From: Actinomycetota bacterium
Lineage (GTDB): Bacteria; Actinomycetota; Acidimicrobiia; Acidimicrobiales; Ilumatobacteraceae
Reading direction: 5' to 3'
Length of the DNA: 8,799 bases
NCBI GenBank assembly: GCA_005787025.1
Contig: SYCH01000172.1
Span: forward strand, 1-8,799
This document shows, piece after piece, positions 1 through 6,447 of this stretch. A model generated the notes under the pieces. That model did not search any database. It was not told where the DNA came from and worked only from the letters and a program-made list of their open reading frames with translations. The translations under genes were made by a program, and so were the position numbers. Positions within the stretch are counted from its first letter, which is position 1. Each line of letters opens with the position of its first letter.

Positions 1-1284
1 AAGGCCCGACGGGAGCAGTTGCCCGCCAACACCGCCGGAATCGACACCGCGATCGTGTCGCTCGACAGCAAGACCGGCGCGGTGCGCGCCATGGTGGGTG
101 CCAAGGCTTTCGTCGCCGGTCGTAACGAGGTGAACATGGCGCTGGCGCCCCGTCAGACCGGATCGAGCATCAAGATGTTCATCCTGGCCGCGGCCATCGC
201 CGCCGGCGCGCAGGGCGACGACCTGATCGACGGCACGATGCCGTGCACGTTGCCGAACCCGGACGATCCCGACAGTCCGTTCGTGGTCACCGATGGTGTC
301 AGTCGTCCGGTGGGTACGTTGTCCGAGATGACCTGGGCGTCCATCAACTGCGCCTACGCGCGACTCTCGCAGATCGTCGGATTGGACCGCGTGGTCGACA
401 CCACGTACCGAATGGCGAACAATCTGTACTTATACCCGGGGCGCAATCCGGAGGAGCGCGCGCCGTTGCGGCCCTACGCCAGTTTCGCCACCGGCGCCAA
501 CGAGATGAGCCCGCTCGACATGGCCTCCGGGGCGCAGACGCTGGCCAACGGCGGGCTGCACATGCAGCCCTATTACATCGAACGCATCGAGGGACCCGAT
601 GGAATGGTGTTCCAACATGCCGACGGCGGGGTCCAGGTGCTCACTCCCGAAGTCAACGCGCGTACGGTGAGCATTCTCGAAGGGGTGTTCGTCACCGGTA
701 CGGCGCGACGCTCGCAACTGGAGGGTCGCGTGGCCGCGGGCAAGACCGGCACCCAGGACAACAACACCAACGCGTGGATGGTCGGCTTCACGCCCGAGCT
801 CACCACCGCGGTATGGGTGGGGCACCCCGATCTGTACCTGCCCATGAACGACATTCGCGAGTTCGTCGATGCGGGCGTGGACCGGGTGATCGGTGGAACG
901 TTCCCCGCGCGCATCTGGAAGGCCACGATGGACGGAGCGTTGTTCGGTAAGCCGGCCACTTTGTTCCCGACACCACCCGCGAATCGTCGCGTGCCGATGC
1001 GTTTGTATCTCCCGGAGTCCGATTGCCCGGCGCCGGTGACGGTTCCCACCGTTCCGACGGCCACGACCACGCCTTCCGATCCGGCCGCGTCCACCACCGT
1101 GGCGCCGTCCACCACGACGTCGTCCACCACGACGTCGACCACCACGTCGACCACCACCACGGCCGTCCCGCAGCCGGGCGTCATCACCGACATCAACACC
1201 ACGATTCCGCGTGGTCAGGTCGATCCCACCTGGCCGCTACCCACTTTGCCGGTCGACGAGTACACATTCGCGGCTTGTCCCTGA
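1..1284 (+). CDS. Class A penicillin-binding protein, transpeptidase part (5' end outside window)
   Basis: The frame is open from base 1, so the gene starts upstream; the 427 residues seen are the transpeptidase domain and tail of a bifunctional (glycosyltransferase plus DD-transpeptidase) PBP that polymerises and cross-links peptidoglycan outside the membrane. All three active-site motifs are present: SxxK (SSIK, codons 163-174, nucleophilic Ser 163-165), SxN (SIN, 340-348) and KTG (742-750). The stretches GFTPELTTAVWVG and GGTFPARIWKA are characteristic of class A PBPs rather than class B. The glycosyltransferase domain is expected upstream and not seen. After the catalytic domain (ends near 945) comes a Pro/Thr/Ser-rich tail with a dense Thr/Ser tract and a final 40 or so residues with a terminal Cys. 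One Cys lies before the tract (1024-1026) and one at the end (1276-1278). The TTG at 19 is not the real start. Family is near certain; which paralogue is unknown. Confidence 0.95.
   Translation, partial: KARREQLPANTAGIDTAIVSLDSKTGAVRAMVGAKAFVAGRNEVNMALAPRQTGSSIKMFILAAAIAAGAQGDDLIDGTMPCTLPNPDDPDSPFVVTDGVSRPVGTLSEMTWASINCAYARLSQIVGLDRVVDTTYRMANNLYLYPGRNPEERAPLRPYASFATGANEMSPLDMASGAQTLANGGLHMQPYYIERIEGPDGMVFQHADGGVQVLTPEVNARTVSILEGVFVTGTARRSQLEGRVAAGKTGTQDNNTNAWMVGFTPELTTAVWVGHPDLYLPMNDIREFVDAGVDRVIGGTFPARIWKATMDGALFGKPATLFPTPPANRRVPMRLYLPESDCPAPVTVPTVPTATTTPSDPAASTTVAPSTTTSSTTTSTTTSTTTTAVPQPGVITDINTTIPRGQVDPTWPLPTLPVDEYTFAACP
1090..1161 (+). repeat. Low-complexity Thr/Ser codon repeat in PBP tail
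   Basis: A run of ACC, ACG, TCC and TCG codons encodes an almost pure Thr/Ser stretch. It includes a perfect 15-base tandem duplication, TCCACCACGACGTCG, at 1108-1122 and 1123-1137, followed by decayed copies. It reads as an extracytoplasmic flexible linker grown by slippage, common in actinobacterial surface and wall proteins, and is probably variable in length between strains. Confidence 0.85.
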
Positions 1285-1303
1285 GCCGAGCGTCTTGTGG
1301 TCC

Positions 1304-1320
1304 GTGCCGGCACGTGGCAC
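1304..1320. repeat. Palindrome in the PBP to zinc-ribbon gap
   Basis: GTGCCGGCAC (1304-1313) is a perfect 10-base palindrome. GTGCC (1304-1308) can also pair with GGCAC (1316-1320) around a 7-base loop. It lies 20 bases after the PBP stop and 10 bases before the chosen start of the next gene. There is no T-tract, so an intrinsic terminator is not supported; an operator or a chance GC palindrome are both possible. Confidence 0.4.
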
Positions 1321-1329
1321 AGTCAGTCG

Positions 1330-2034
1330 ATGGATCTACGGGCCCTTTTCGATGTGCAACGTCTCGACACGGCCATAAATCAGGCGCGTCACGCGCGGGC
1401 GAATCTTCCCGAGTTGGCGGTCCAGACGTCCGCGGCCGGGAAGTTGGGGACGATCCGGGCTCGCAGCGGAGATCTGTCGCGCGAGCAAGGAACTTTGGAA
1501 TCCGAAATGGCGGCAATCGAGAAGCGTGATGCCGAGATCGCGACCCATCTGGCGAGGCTGGAGAAGCAGTTGAAGACGGTGATCGCACCGCGAGAAGCCG
1601 AAGCCCTGCAACACCAGATGAAGAATCTGACGTTCGAACGCGAGAGCGCCGACGAGCGAGGGCTCGCGATTCTGGACGCGTCGAGTGTCGCCGAAACCGC
1701 GCTCATCGAAACTCGGGCCGCCGATGCCGAGGCCGCACGGGAGTTGGCGGCGGCCGAGGCCTCGTTGCGTGATGCCGAGAAGGAAGCCGATCGGGTCATC
1801 GCGGAGTTGTCGGTCGCGCGAGCCGATCTGGTCGCGTCGATCGACGCGTCGGACCTGGCCGAATACGAACGATTGCGGGCGACTCACTCCGGCGTGGCCA
1901 TCGCCGAGATCAAGCACGGCGTGTGCGGCGGTTGCCACATGGACATTTCCGCCAGCGAGTTGGATGCCATCAAGCGACTACCCGCGGATCAGTTCGCCGA
2001 ATGTCCCAATTGCACCCGCTTGCTCCTACGGTAG
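1330..2034 (+). CDS. DUF164-type coiled-coil protein with C-terminal C4 zinc ribbon
   Basis: A cytoplasmic 234-residue protein. The first 190 or so residues are Ala/Glu/Arg-rich heptad-like helix, a long antiparallel coiled coil. The C-terminus is a C4 zinc ribbon, CxxC (C199, C202), 22 residues, CxxC (C225, C228), ending TRLLLR, the usual finish of this family (compare Mycobacterium Rv2229c). Molecular function is not firmly known; a nucleic-acid or protein-binding role is inferred from the fold. I chose ATG 1330, which begins MDLRALFDVQRLD, the conserved opening helix; a GTG at 1297 in frame would add 11 unconserved-looking residues. Neither start has a recognisable Shine-Dalgarno. It is followed after only 4 bases by the membrane protein and then the phosphatase, suggesting co-transcription. 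Confidence 0.9.
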   Translation: MDLRALFDVQRLDTAINQARHARANLPELAVQTSAAGKLGTIRARSGDLSREQGTLESEMAAIEKRDAEIATHLARLEKQLKTVIAPREAEALQHQMKNLTFERESADERGLAILDASSVAETALIETRAADAEAARELAAAEASLRDAEKEADRVIAELSVARADLVASIDASDLAEYERLRATHSGVAIAEIKHGVCGGCHMDISASELDAIKRLPADQFAECPNCTRLLLR

Positions 2035-2038
2035 GAGC

Positions 2039-2512
2039 GTGATCTTCTGGTTCATCGGTACCGCGGTTCTCTCGGTCTGGTTCGTCTTCCGTGATTCGCG
2101 ATTCGACCACCGACTTCTGATCCTCGGTGTCCTGTTGCCCGACGTGATCGACGGAATCTGGGGTGGAGCACGGGCACTGCATTCGATCACCGGCAGCGTG
2201 GCGATTCTCGTCGTGGTCATGGTCGCGACCACCGGGCGAAAACCGATTCGGCGGCGACTGCTGGCCATCCCCATCGGGACCTTTCTCCATCTCATCTTCG
2301 ACGGAGCATTCAGTGCGACCAAGGTGTTCTGGTGGCCGGTGACGGGCGTGTCATTCGAAGGTGCCCGACTTCCGGTCGTCGAACGCGGATGGCTCAACGC
2401 GGCTTTCGAGATCGTCGGCCTACTCCTCTGCGCGCATGCGTGGAGACGATTCGGTTTGTCCGACGCGGCGCGCCGTCGGGATTTCGTGCGCGGAGGATCG
2501 CTTCGTGAGTGA
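2039..2512 (+). CDS. Small membrane protein, YdjM/DUF457-like putative metal-dependent hydrolase
   Basis: A 157-residue hydrophobic protein with about four membrane-associated segments (roughly 2-17, 25-40, 50-64, 74-90, with a weaker one at 119-134). Conserved polar residues resemble the YdjM/DUF457 family: PDVID (34-38), HS (48-49), HLIFD (H84, D88) and FWWP (97-100). In that family His and Asp residues at the membrane are thought to bind metal, but the substrate is unknown. GTG 2039 is chosen because no other in-frame start lies between the preceding gene and the first hydrophobic segment. The GGAG at 2034-2037 is only 1 base away, too close for a normal Shine-Dalgarno, so translation may depend on reinitiation after the upstream stop at 2032-2034. 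The 3' end overlaps the phosphatase by 8 bases. Family assignment is by motif only. Confidence 0.75.
   Translation: MIFWFIGTAVLSVWFVFRDSRFDHRLLILGVLLPDVIDGIWGGARALHSITGSVAILVVVMVATTGRKPIRRRLLAIPIGTFLHLIFDGAFSATKVFWWPVTGVSFEGARLPVVERGWLNAAFEIVGLLLCAHAWRRFGLSDAARRRDFVRGGSLRE
2492..2496 (+). promoter_or_regulatory. Shine-Dalgarno of the histidine phosphatase
   Basis: GGAGG sits 8 bases before GTG 2505, inside the end of the preceding gene. It fixes the phosphatase start at 2505 rather than at the upstream in-frame ATG 2361, which would add 48 residues unrelated to the family. Confidence 0.8.
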
Positions 2513-3128
2513 CACCGTTCGCCTCGTTCTGGTGCGCCATGGTCGCACGGCGTTCAACGCCGCCGGTCGCATCCAGGGACGTATCGACAACCCACTCGAC
2601 GACGTTGGACGTCGCCAAGCCACAGCCGTCGCACGCGCGCTGTCGTCCGACGTCCGCGACGGTGCGGTGGTGGTGCACAGCCCGTTGTCGCGCGCCACGG
2701 AGACGGCCCGCGAGATCATCGCGGCGTCCGGGCGCACCATCGAGACGATCGTCGACGCGGACTGGATCGAACTGGACTACGGAACGTTCGATGGATTGCA
2801 CCAATCGGAGATCGAGCCGACGACGTGGTCGCAGTGGCGGGCCGATCCGAACTTCCGTCCCCCCGGTGGGGAGTCGCTGGCCGACGTGGAGGCCCGGGTT
2901 CGCGGCGCGATGGATCGGGTGCTCGAACTCGGGGTGCGGACGGTGATCGTGGTCAGCCACGTATCGCCGATCAAGGCCGCCGTCACGTTGGCGCTCGGTG
3001 TGGATTCCGGGGTGGCCTGGCGAACTCGGCTCGATCCGGCGTCGATGTGTCGCATCGAATTGTCGGCGCGCGGGTCGGCGCTGGTGGGCTTCAACGACAC
3101 GTCGCACCTGACGAATGTGACGGCCTGA
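2505..3128 (+). CDS. Histidine phosphatase (phosphoglycerate mutase/CobC superfamily)
   Basis: A soluble 207-residue phosphatase of branch 1 of the histidine phosphatase superfamily, the usual length for a single-domain member. The phosphohistidine loop is RHGRTAFN (R11, H12). R63 in SPLSRATET, E89 in ELDYGTFDG and H152 in VVSHVSPIK complete the expected catalytic and phosphate-binding set. The C-terminal FNDTSHL is typical of actinobacterial CobC-like phosphatases. Substrate cannot be told from sequence: candidates include cobalamin-pathway phosphates, sugar phosphates or phosphoglycerate derivatives. It overlaps the membrane-protein gene by 8 bases, implying translational coupling. In mycobacteria the equivalent neighbour of the zinc-ribbon gene (Rv2228c) carries an RNase H domain fused in front of such a phosphatase; that domain is absent here. 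Confidence 0.92.
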   Translation: MSDTVRLVLVRHGRTAFNAAGRIQGRIDNPLDDVGRRQATAVARALSSDVRDGAVVVHSPLSRATETAREIIAASGRTIETIVDADWIELDYGTFDGLHQSEIEPTTWSQWRADPNFRPPGGESLADVEARVRGAMDRVLELGVRTVIVVSHVSPIKAAVTLALGVDSGVAWRTRLDPASMCRIELSARGSALVGFNDTSHLTNVTA

Positions 3129-3140
3129 AATCCGCGACGT

Positions 3141-3172
3141 TTGCGCCACCGTTGGCGCGTGATGACTACGAT
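3141..3172 (+). promoter_or_regulatory. Candidate thiolase promoter with operator-like palindrome
   Basis: In the 85-base gap before the thiolase, TACGAT (3167-3172) fits the TAnnnT -10 pattern and would give a leader of about 35 bases. A -35 is poor: TTGCGC at 3141 is spaced 20 bases away. The perfect inverted repeat GCGCCA (3143-3148), 4-base loop, TGGCGC (3153-3158) covers the -35/spacer region, where a dimeric repressor such as TetR-type regulators of fatty-acid genes could bind. The same hairpin starts 14 bases after the phosphatase stop, so a weak terminator role is possible, though no T-tract follows. Confidence 0.4.
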
Positions 3173-3213
3173 TCGGAGACCGCACCTCGCGTGCCCGAAC
3201 CCCTGGAGTCGTC

Positions 3214-4416
3214 ATGCCCGAAGCAGTCATCGTTGCCACCGCCCGTAGCCCCATCGGTCGGGCCCATAAGGGCTCGCTCACCACGTTGCGCACCGACGAC
3301 ATGGCCGCTCAGATCGTGCGGGCTCTAATGGACAAGGTGCCCCAGGTGAAGGGCTCCGACATCGAGGACCTCATCATCGGTGTGGGTCAACCCGCCGGCG
3401 AGGCCGGTTTCAACCTCGGCCGCATCGTCGCGTTGTTGGCCGGCATCCCCGAGGCTCCCGGTGTCGTGGTGAATCGGTATTGCTCATCGTCTTTGCAGAC
3501 CATCCGCATGGCCGCCCACGCCATCAAGGCCGGCGAGGGTGATTGTTTCATCGCTGCCGGTGTGGAGACCGTCAGTCGCTACGGATCGGGCGCCTCCGAC
3601 ACCGCGCCGAACCCCATCTTCCAGGGTCCCGGTGAGCGATCGAAGTTGCGTTCCGGTGGTGGTCAGCCCACCTGGACCCCGCCCTCCGGTCTGTCCGACG
3701 CGTACATCGCCATGGGCCAGACCGCCGAGAACGTGCGCGAGGTCGAAGGTGTCACCCGTGAAGAGATGGACGCGTTCGCCAAGTTGAGCCAGGACCGCGC
3801 CAGCGCGAACGTGGCCAACGGTTTCTTCGAAGCCGAGATCACTCCGTTGACGCTTCCCGACGGCACCGTCGTCGGCAAGGACGACTGCCCACGTGAGGGA
3901 ACGACTCTCGAGGGTTTGGCGTCGTTGAAGCCGGCCTTCCGGCCCGATGGACAGATCACCGCCGGCAACGCCTGCCCGCTGAACGACGGTGCGGCGGCCG
4001 TGATGGTGATGAGCGAGACCAAAGCCAAGCAGTTGGGTCTCACCCCGCTGGCTCGCGTGGTGTCGAGTGGCATCTCCGCGCTCAACCCCGAGATCATGGG
4101 CCTCGGCCCCATCGAGGCCAGCCGTCAGGCGCTGAAGCGCGCCGGCATGACCATCGATCAGATCGATCTGGTCGAGATCAACGAGGCCTTCGCCGCCCAG
4201 GTCATCCCGTCGGCCAAGCACCTCGGCATCCCGTGGGACAAGCTGAACGTGCACGGTGGCGCCATAGCCCTCGGACACCCCTTCGGTATGACGGGGGCGC
4301 GCATCATGACCACCCTCATCCATGGTCTGCAGGAGACCGACAAGACGTTCGGCCTCGAGACCATGTGCGTCGGTGGTGGCCAGGGTCTGGCCATGATCGT
4401 CGAGCGCCTCAGCTGA
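3214..4416 (+). CDS. Thiolase (acetyl-CoA C-acyltransferase family)
   Basis: A 400-residue cytoplasmic thiolase, the normal family length. It either cleaves 3-ketoacyl-CoA with CoA (beta-oxidation) or condenses two acetyl-CoA. The catalytic set is complete: nucleophilic C90 in NRYCSSSLQ, the NEAFA motif (323-327), H355 in GGAIALGHP and C385 in MCVGGGQG. ATG 3214 has GGAG at 3205-3208, 5 bases upstream. No paired 3-hydroxyacyl-CoA dehydrogenase or enoyl-CoA hydratase is present in the window, so substrate chain length and direction cannot be assigned; the NRYCSSSLQ style around C90 resembles actinobacterial FadA-type degradative thiolases more than dedicated biosynthetic PhaA, but this is from memory. 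It has its own upstream gap and converges on the MFS gene, sharing 8 bases. Confidence 0.95.
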   Translation: MPEAVIVATARSPIGRAHKGSLTTLRTDDMAAQIVRALMDKVPQVKGSDIEDLIIGVGQPAGEAGFNLGRIVALLAGIPEAPGVVVNRYCSSSLQTIRMAAHAIKAGEGDCFIAAGVETVSRYGSGASDTAPNPIFQGPGERSKLRSGGGQPTWTPPSGLSDAYIAMGQTAENVREVEGVTREEMDAFAKLSQDRASANVANGFFEAEITPLTLPDGTVVGKDDCPREGTTLEGLASLKPAFRPDGQITAGNACPLNDGAAAVMVMSETKAKQLGLTPLARVVSSGISALNPEIMGLGPIEASRQALKRAGMTIDQIDLVEINEAFAAQVIPSAKHLGIPWDKLNVHGGAIALGHPFGMTGARIMTTLIHGLQETDKTFGLETMCVGGGQGLAMIVERLS

Positions 4417-5566
4417 GAACCGGCTCGGGCAACTTGCGCGCGAGGAAGCGCGCGAACAACCCGATCATCAGCAGACCGAGTCCGGCCGCACCGAAGATGG
4501 TGCGCGCCGAGAAGTGTCCGTACCCCCACGTGGCCAACATGGCCACGGCGGCGGCGATCAGTTGGTTGCACGCACCCGCGAGGCCTTGCGCGGCGCTCGC
4601 GCGTCCCGGGGGTGCCCCGGCGGCCAACATGCCACTGGCCGCGGGCTGGGCGGCCGCCTGGAAACTGGCCTCGACCACCCCGAACATGATGGGAATCAGC
4701 GGCACCGTGAACATCCCGTAGGTCGCGGTCAACGGGGCGATGAAAAGCAACGACACGAAGGCCACGCGAACCCGGTTCGTGCGATCAGCCATTCGCCCAC
4801 CGAATCGGGAAAGAAGGACGAACGGAGCGGCGTAGGCGGCCAGACTCAGGCCCACCACCATGTCACTGGCTCCGATGTCGGTGAGGAACCGGTCCCACAA
4901 ACTGTCGTAGATGCCCACCGGCAGCGCGATGGCGACGAGGAAAAGGATCGGCACCAACACCGACCGATTTCGCAACAAGCCAAAGGCCAGACGGCTCGAC
5001 TCGGTCGTTCGCACGAGCGTCGGAAGGTGTTGCGTCGACACGATGAGGGTCGCGATGGTCGCCGTGGACGCGAACAGCACGAAGGGCCAACGCAATCCGA
5101 GAGGACCGACGAGAAAACCACCGATGACGGGGCCGGTGACGAAACCGGCCAACTCGATTCCACGCATCGCTCCCATTCGTTCCGACGTTCCACTGGTCGA
5201 GAGTGACGCCATCAACGCGTAGGCGGGAGGCATGAAGCAACCGGTCGACATTCCTCCGATGGCCCGGGCCAGAACGAACACCCAGAGCGACGAACCCGAC
5301 GCGAACACCAAATTGGCCACGATGGCCAGCAAAGTCCCGACGATGAGGAGCAATTTGGCATGTCCACGATCGGCGAGCGGAGCGACCAACACCATCATCA
5401 GGAACGACGACAAGAAGGCGGCCGCGGCGATGAAGCCGAGGCCGGCGTCGGTGAACCCGTACTCGTCCTGCAGGTTTCCCATGAGGGCGAACACCAGGCT
5501 GTTGCTCGCCGACAGGATGAACGCGGCACCCAGCAGGATGCGTTCGGTCGTGCGGGTGGAGGGCAT
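4409..5566 (-). CDS. MFS transporter, drug:H+ antiporter-like
   Basis: A 385-residue major facilitator with about 12 membrane helices. Loop 2-3 carries motif A-like LADRGHAK (64-71) and the symmetric loop 8-9 has GGRMADRTNR (256-265). Helix 5 contains motif C, GFVTGPVIGG (141-150), typical of proton-coupled efflux antiporters of the 12-helix group, so export of small molecules is the likeliest role; substrate unknown. ATG 5566 is the only sensible start because an in-frame stop lies at 5584-5582. No clear Shine-Dalgarno is seen. It lies 40 bases after the serine hydrolase stop, same strand, so probably an operon with it and aroG. Its last codons CTC AGC TGA overlap the end of the convergent thiolase. 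Confidence 0.92.
   Translation of the reverse strand: MPSTRTTERILLGAAFILSASNSLVFALMGNLQDEYGFTDAGLGFIAAAAFLSSFLMMVLVAPLADRGHAKLLLIVGTLLAIVANLVFASGSSLWVFVLARAIGGMSTGCFMPPAYALMASLSTSGTSERMGAMRGIELAGFVTGPVIGGFLVGPLGLRWPFVLFASTATIATLIVSTQHLPTLVRTTESSRLAFGLLRNRSVLVPILFLVAIALPVGIYDSLWDRFLTDIGASDMVVGLSLAAYAAPFVLLSRFGGRMADRTNRVRVAFVSLLFIAPLTATYGMFTVPLIPIMFGVVEASFQAAAQPAASGMLAAGAPPGRASAAQGLAGACNQLIAAAVAMLATWGYGHFSARTIFGAAGLGLLMIGLFARFLARKLPEPVLS
4436..4453. other. GC hairpin just past the thiolase stop, inside the MFS gene
   Basis: GCGCGC (4436-4441), a 6-base loop, then GCGCGC (4448-4453) could form a strong stem 20 bases after the thiolase stop. It is not followed by a T-tract. It also encodes the ARFLAR end of the transporter, where repeated Arg-Ala codons would create it by chance. 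A stalling site for the thiolase transcript is possible but unproven. Confidence 0.3.
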
Positions 5567-5606
5567 GCGTCGCGAGAGGGGTCAGGTGCGGGATCGAGGG
5601 CGCGCG

Positions 5607-6443
5607 TCAGCGAACGGATGCGACGACCGCGTCGCTCAGGCTACGCCACTGCTCCAGTGCCTGCTCGGACCACTCTTCGAAGTCCCGATCGGTGAGGGCG
5701 ATCAACGCGGTGCCGATCGCGGGATCGATCCACATCATCGTTCCCGAACCGCCGAAGTGACCGTAGGTGAACTCCGAGTTCGTGACACCCGTCCAATGCG
5801 GCGCTTTGTGTCCCCGAATCTCGGTCCCGAGACCCCACGGGTTCGGGGCGTACGAGCCGAGACCGGGAATCACACCGTTCAGTTCGGGGAACTGGATCGT
5901 GGAGATCAGCGATGCCGTGTCGGAGGTGATCAACGTAGGACTCGTCATTTCGAGAGCGAAACGAACGAGATCGTCGACGGTGCTCCACATCCCGTACGCG
6001 GGGGACGACTTCGCCGTGCTGTCGGACATGCTCAAAGGTTCGAAGATCGCTTCTCGCACGTAATCGGCGAACGCGATCCCCGTTCGTTCGGCGACGTGTC
6101 CAGCCGCACGTTCGATGCCGGTGTTCGAGTACACACGCCGCTTGCCCACCCCGACGATGGTGTTCGCGGTGTCGAAGCCGTAGCCGGCGGCATGAGCCAG
6201 GCAATGTCGAAGGGTCGCGCCCGGTGGTCCGACGGGGTCGTCCAGGGTGACCGAGCCTTCCTCCACGGCGATCAAACACGCCCACGACGTGATCACCTTG
6301 GAGATACTGGCCAGGTGGAAACGGTGTGAGGTGTTCCCGTGCGTGACGATCGACGTTCCGTGAACCCGAGCGGCGGCCGCGTGGGGCACCGGCCACGTGT
6401 CGATGACCGCGAGGACGTCGTCCGAACGATCGTTGGCGGTCAT
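5607..6443 (-). CDS. Short serine hydrolase, beta-lactamase/class C PBP fold
   Basis: A 278-residue member of the serine beta-lactamase-like family (Pfam Beta-lactamase, class C/EstB/DD-peptidase group). The catalytic motifs are SxxK = SISK (S46, K49), YxN = YSN (Y105-N107) and an HxG-type motif at HFGG (229-232). It has no signal peptide or membrane segment, so it is predicted cytoplasmic and is probably an esterase, amidase or peptidase rather than a resistance enzyme. It is shorter than the usual 350-400 residues; a short N-terminus leading quickly to SxxK (TWPVPHAAAARVHG before it) is a form I recall from actinobacteria. Its ATG lies 4 bases after the aroG stop, without a visible Shine-Dalgarno, suggesting translational coupling to aroG. 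Substrate unknown. Confidence 0.88.
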   Translation of the reverse strand: MTANDRSDDVLAVIDTWPVPHAAAARVHGTSIVTHGNTSHRFHLASISKVITSWACLIAVEEGSVTLDDPVGPPGATLRHCLAHAAGYGFDTANTIVGVGKRRVYSNTGIERAAGHVAERTGIAFADYVREAIFEPLSMSDSTAKSSPAYGMWSTVDDLVRFALEMTSPTLITSDTASLISTIQFPELNGVIPGLGSYAPNPWGLGTEIRGHKAPHWTGVTNSEFTYGHFGGSGTMMWIDPAIGTALIALTDRDFEEWSEQALEQWRSLSDAVVASVR

Positions 6444-6447
6444 CGAA

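Noticed and set aside
1090..1161. Short tandem repeats that might suggest a CRISPR or VNTR element
   Set aside because: They are in-frame Thr/Ser codons without spacers, inside a coding tail; a CRISPR array needs regular unique spacers.
2394..3302. 302-codon minus-strand open frame opposite the phosphatase
   Set aside because: Arg/His-rich composition, no motif; the plus-strand phosphatase has a full catalytic set.
3484..4323. 279-codon minus-strand open frame inside the thiolase
   Set aside because: Gly/Leu/His-rich shadow of the thiolase, no domain recognised.
5567..5606. Possible terminator or promoter between hydrolase and MFS genes
   Set aside because: No stem, T-tract or TAnnnT element is visible in these 40 bases.
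5232..6329. 365-codon plus-strand open frame opposite the MFS and hydrolase genes
   Set aside because: Arg/Asp-rich sequence without a domain, wholly antisense to two well-supported genes.
5607..6443. True beta-lactamase resistance gene
   Set aside because: No signal peptide, no class A, C or D hallmark set beyond the shared SxxK/YxN/HxG, and located behind aroG; a general serine hydrolase is the safer call.
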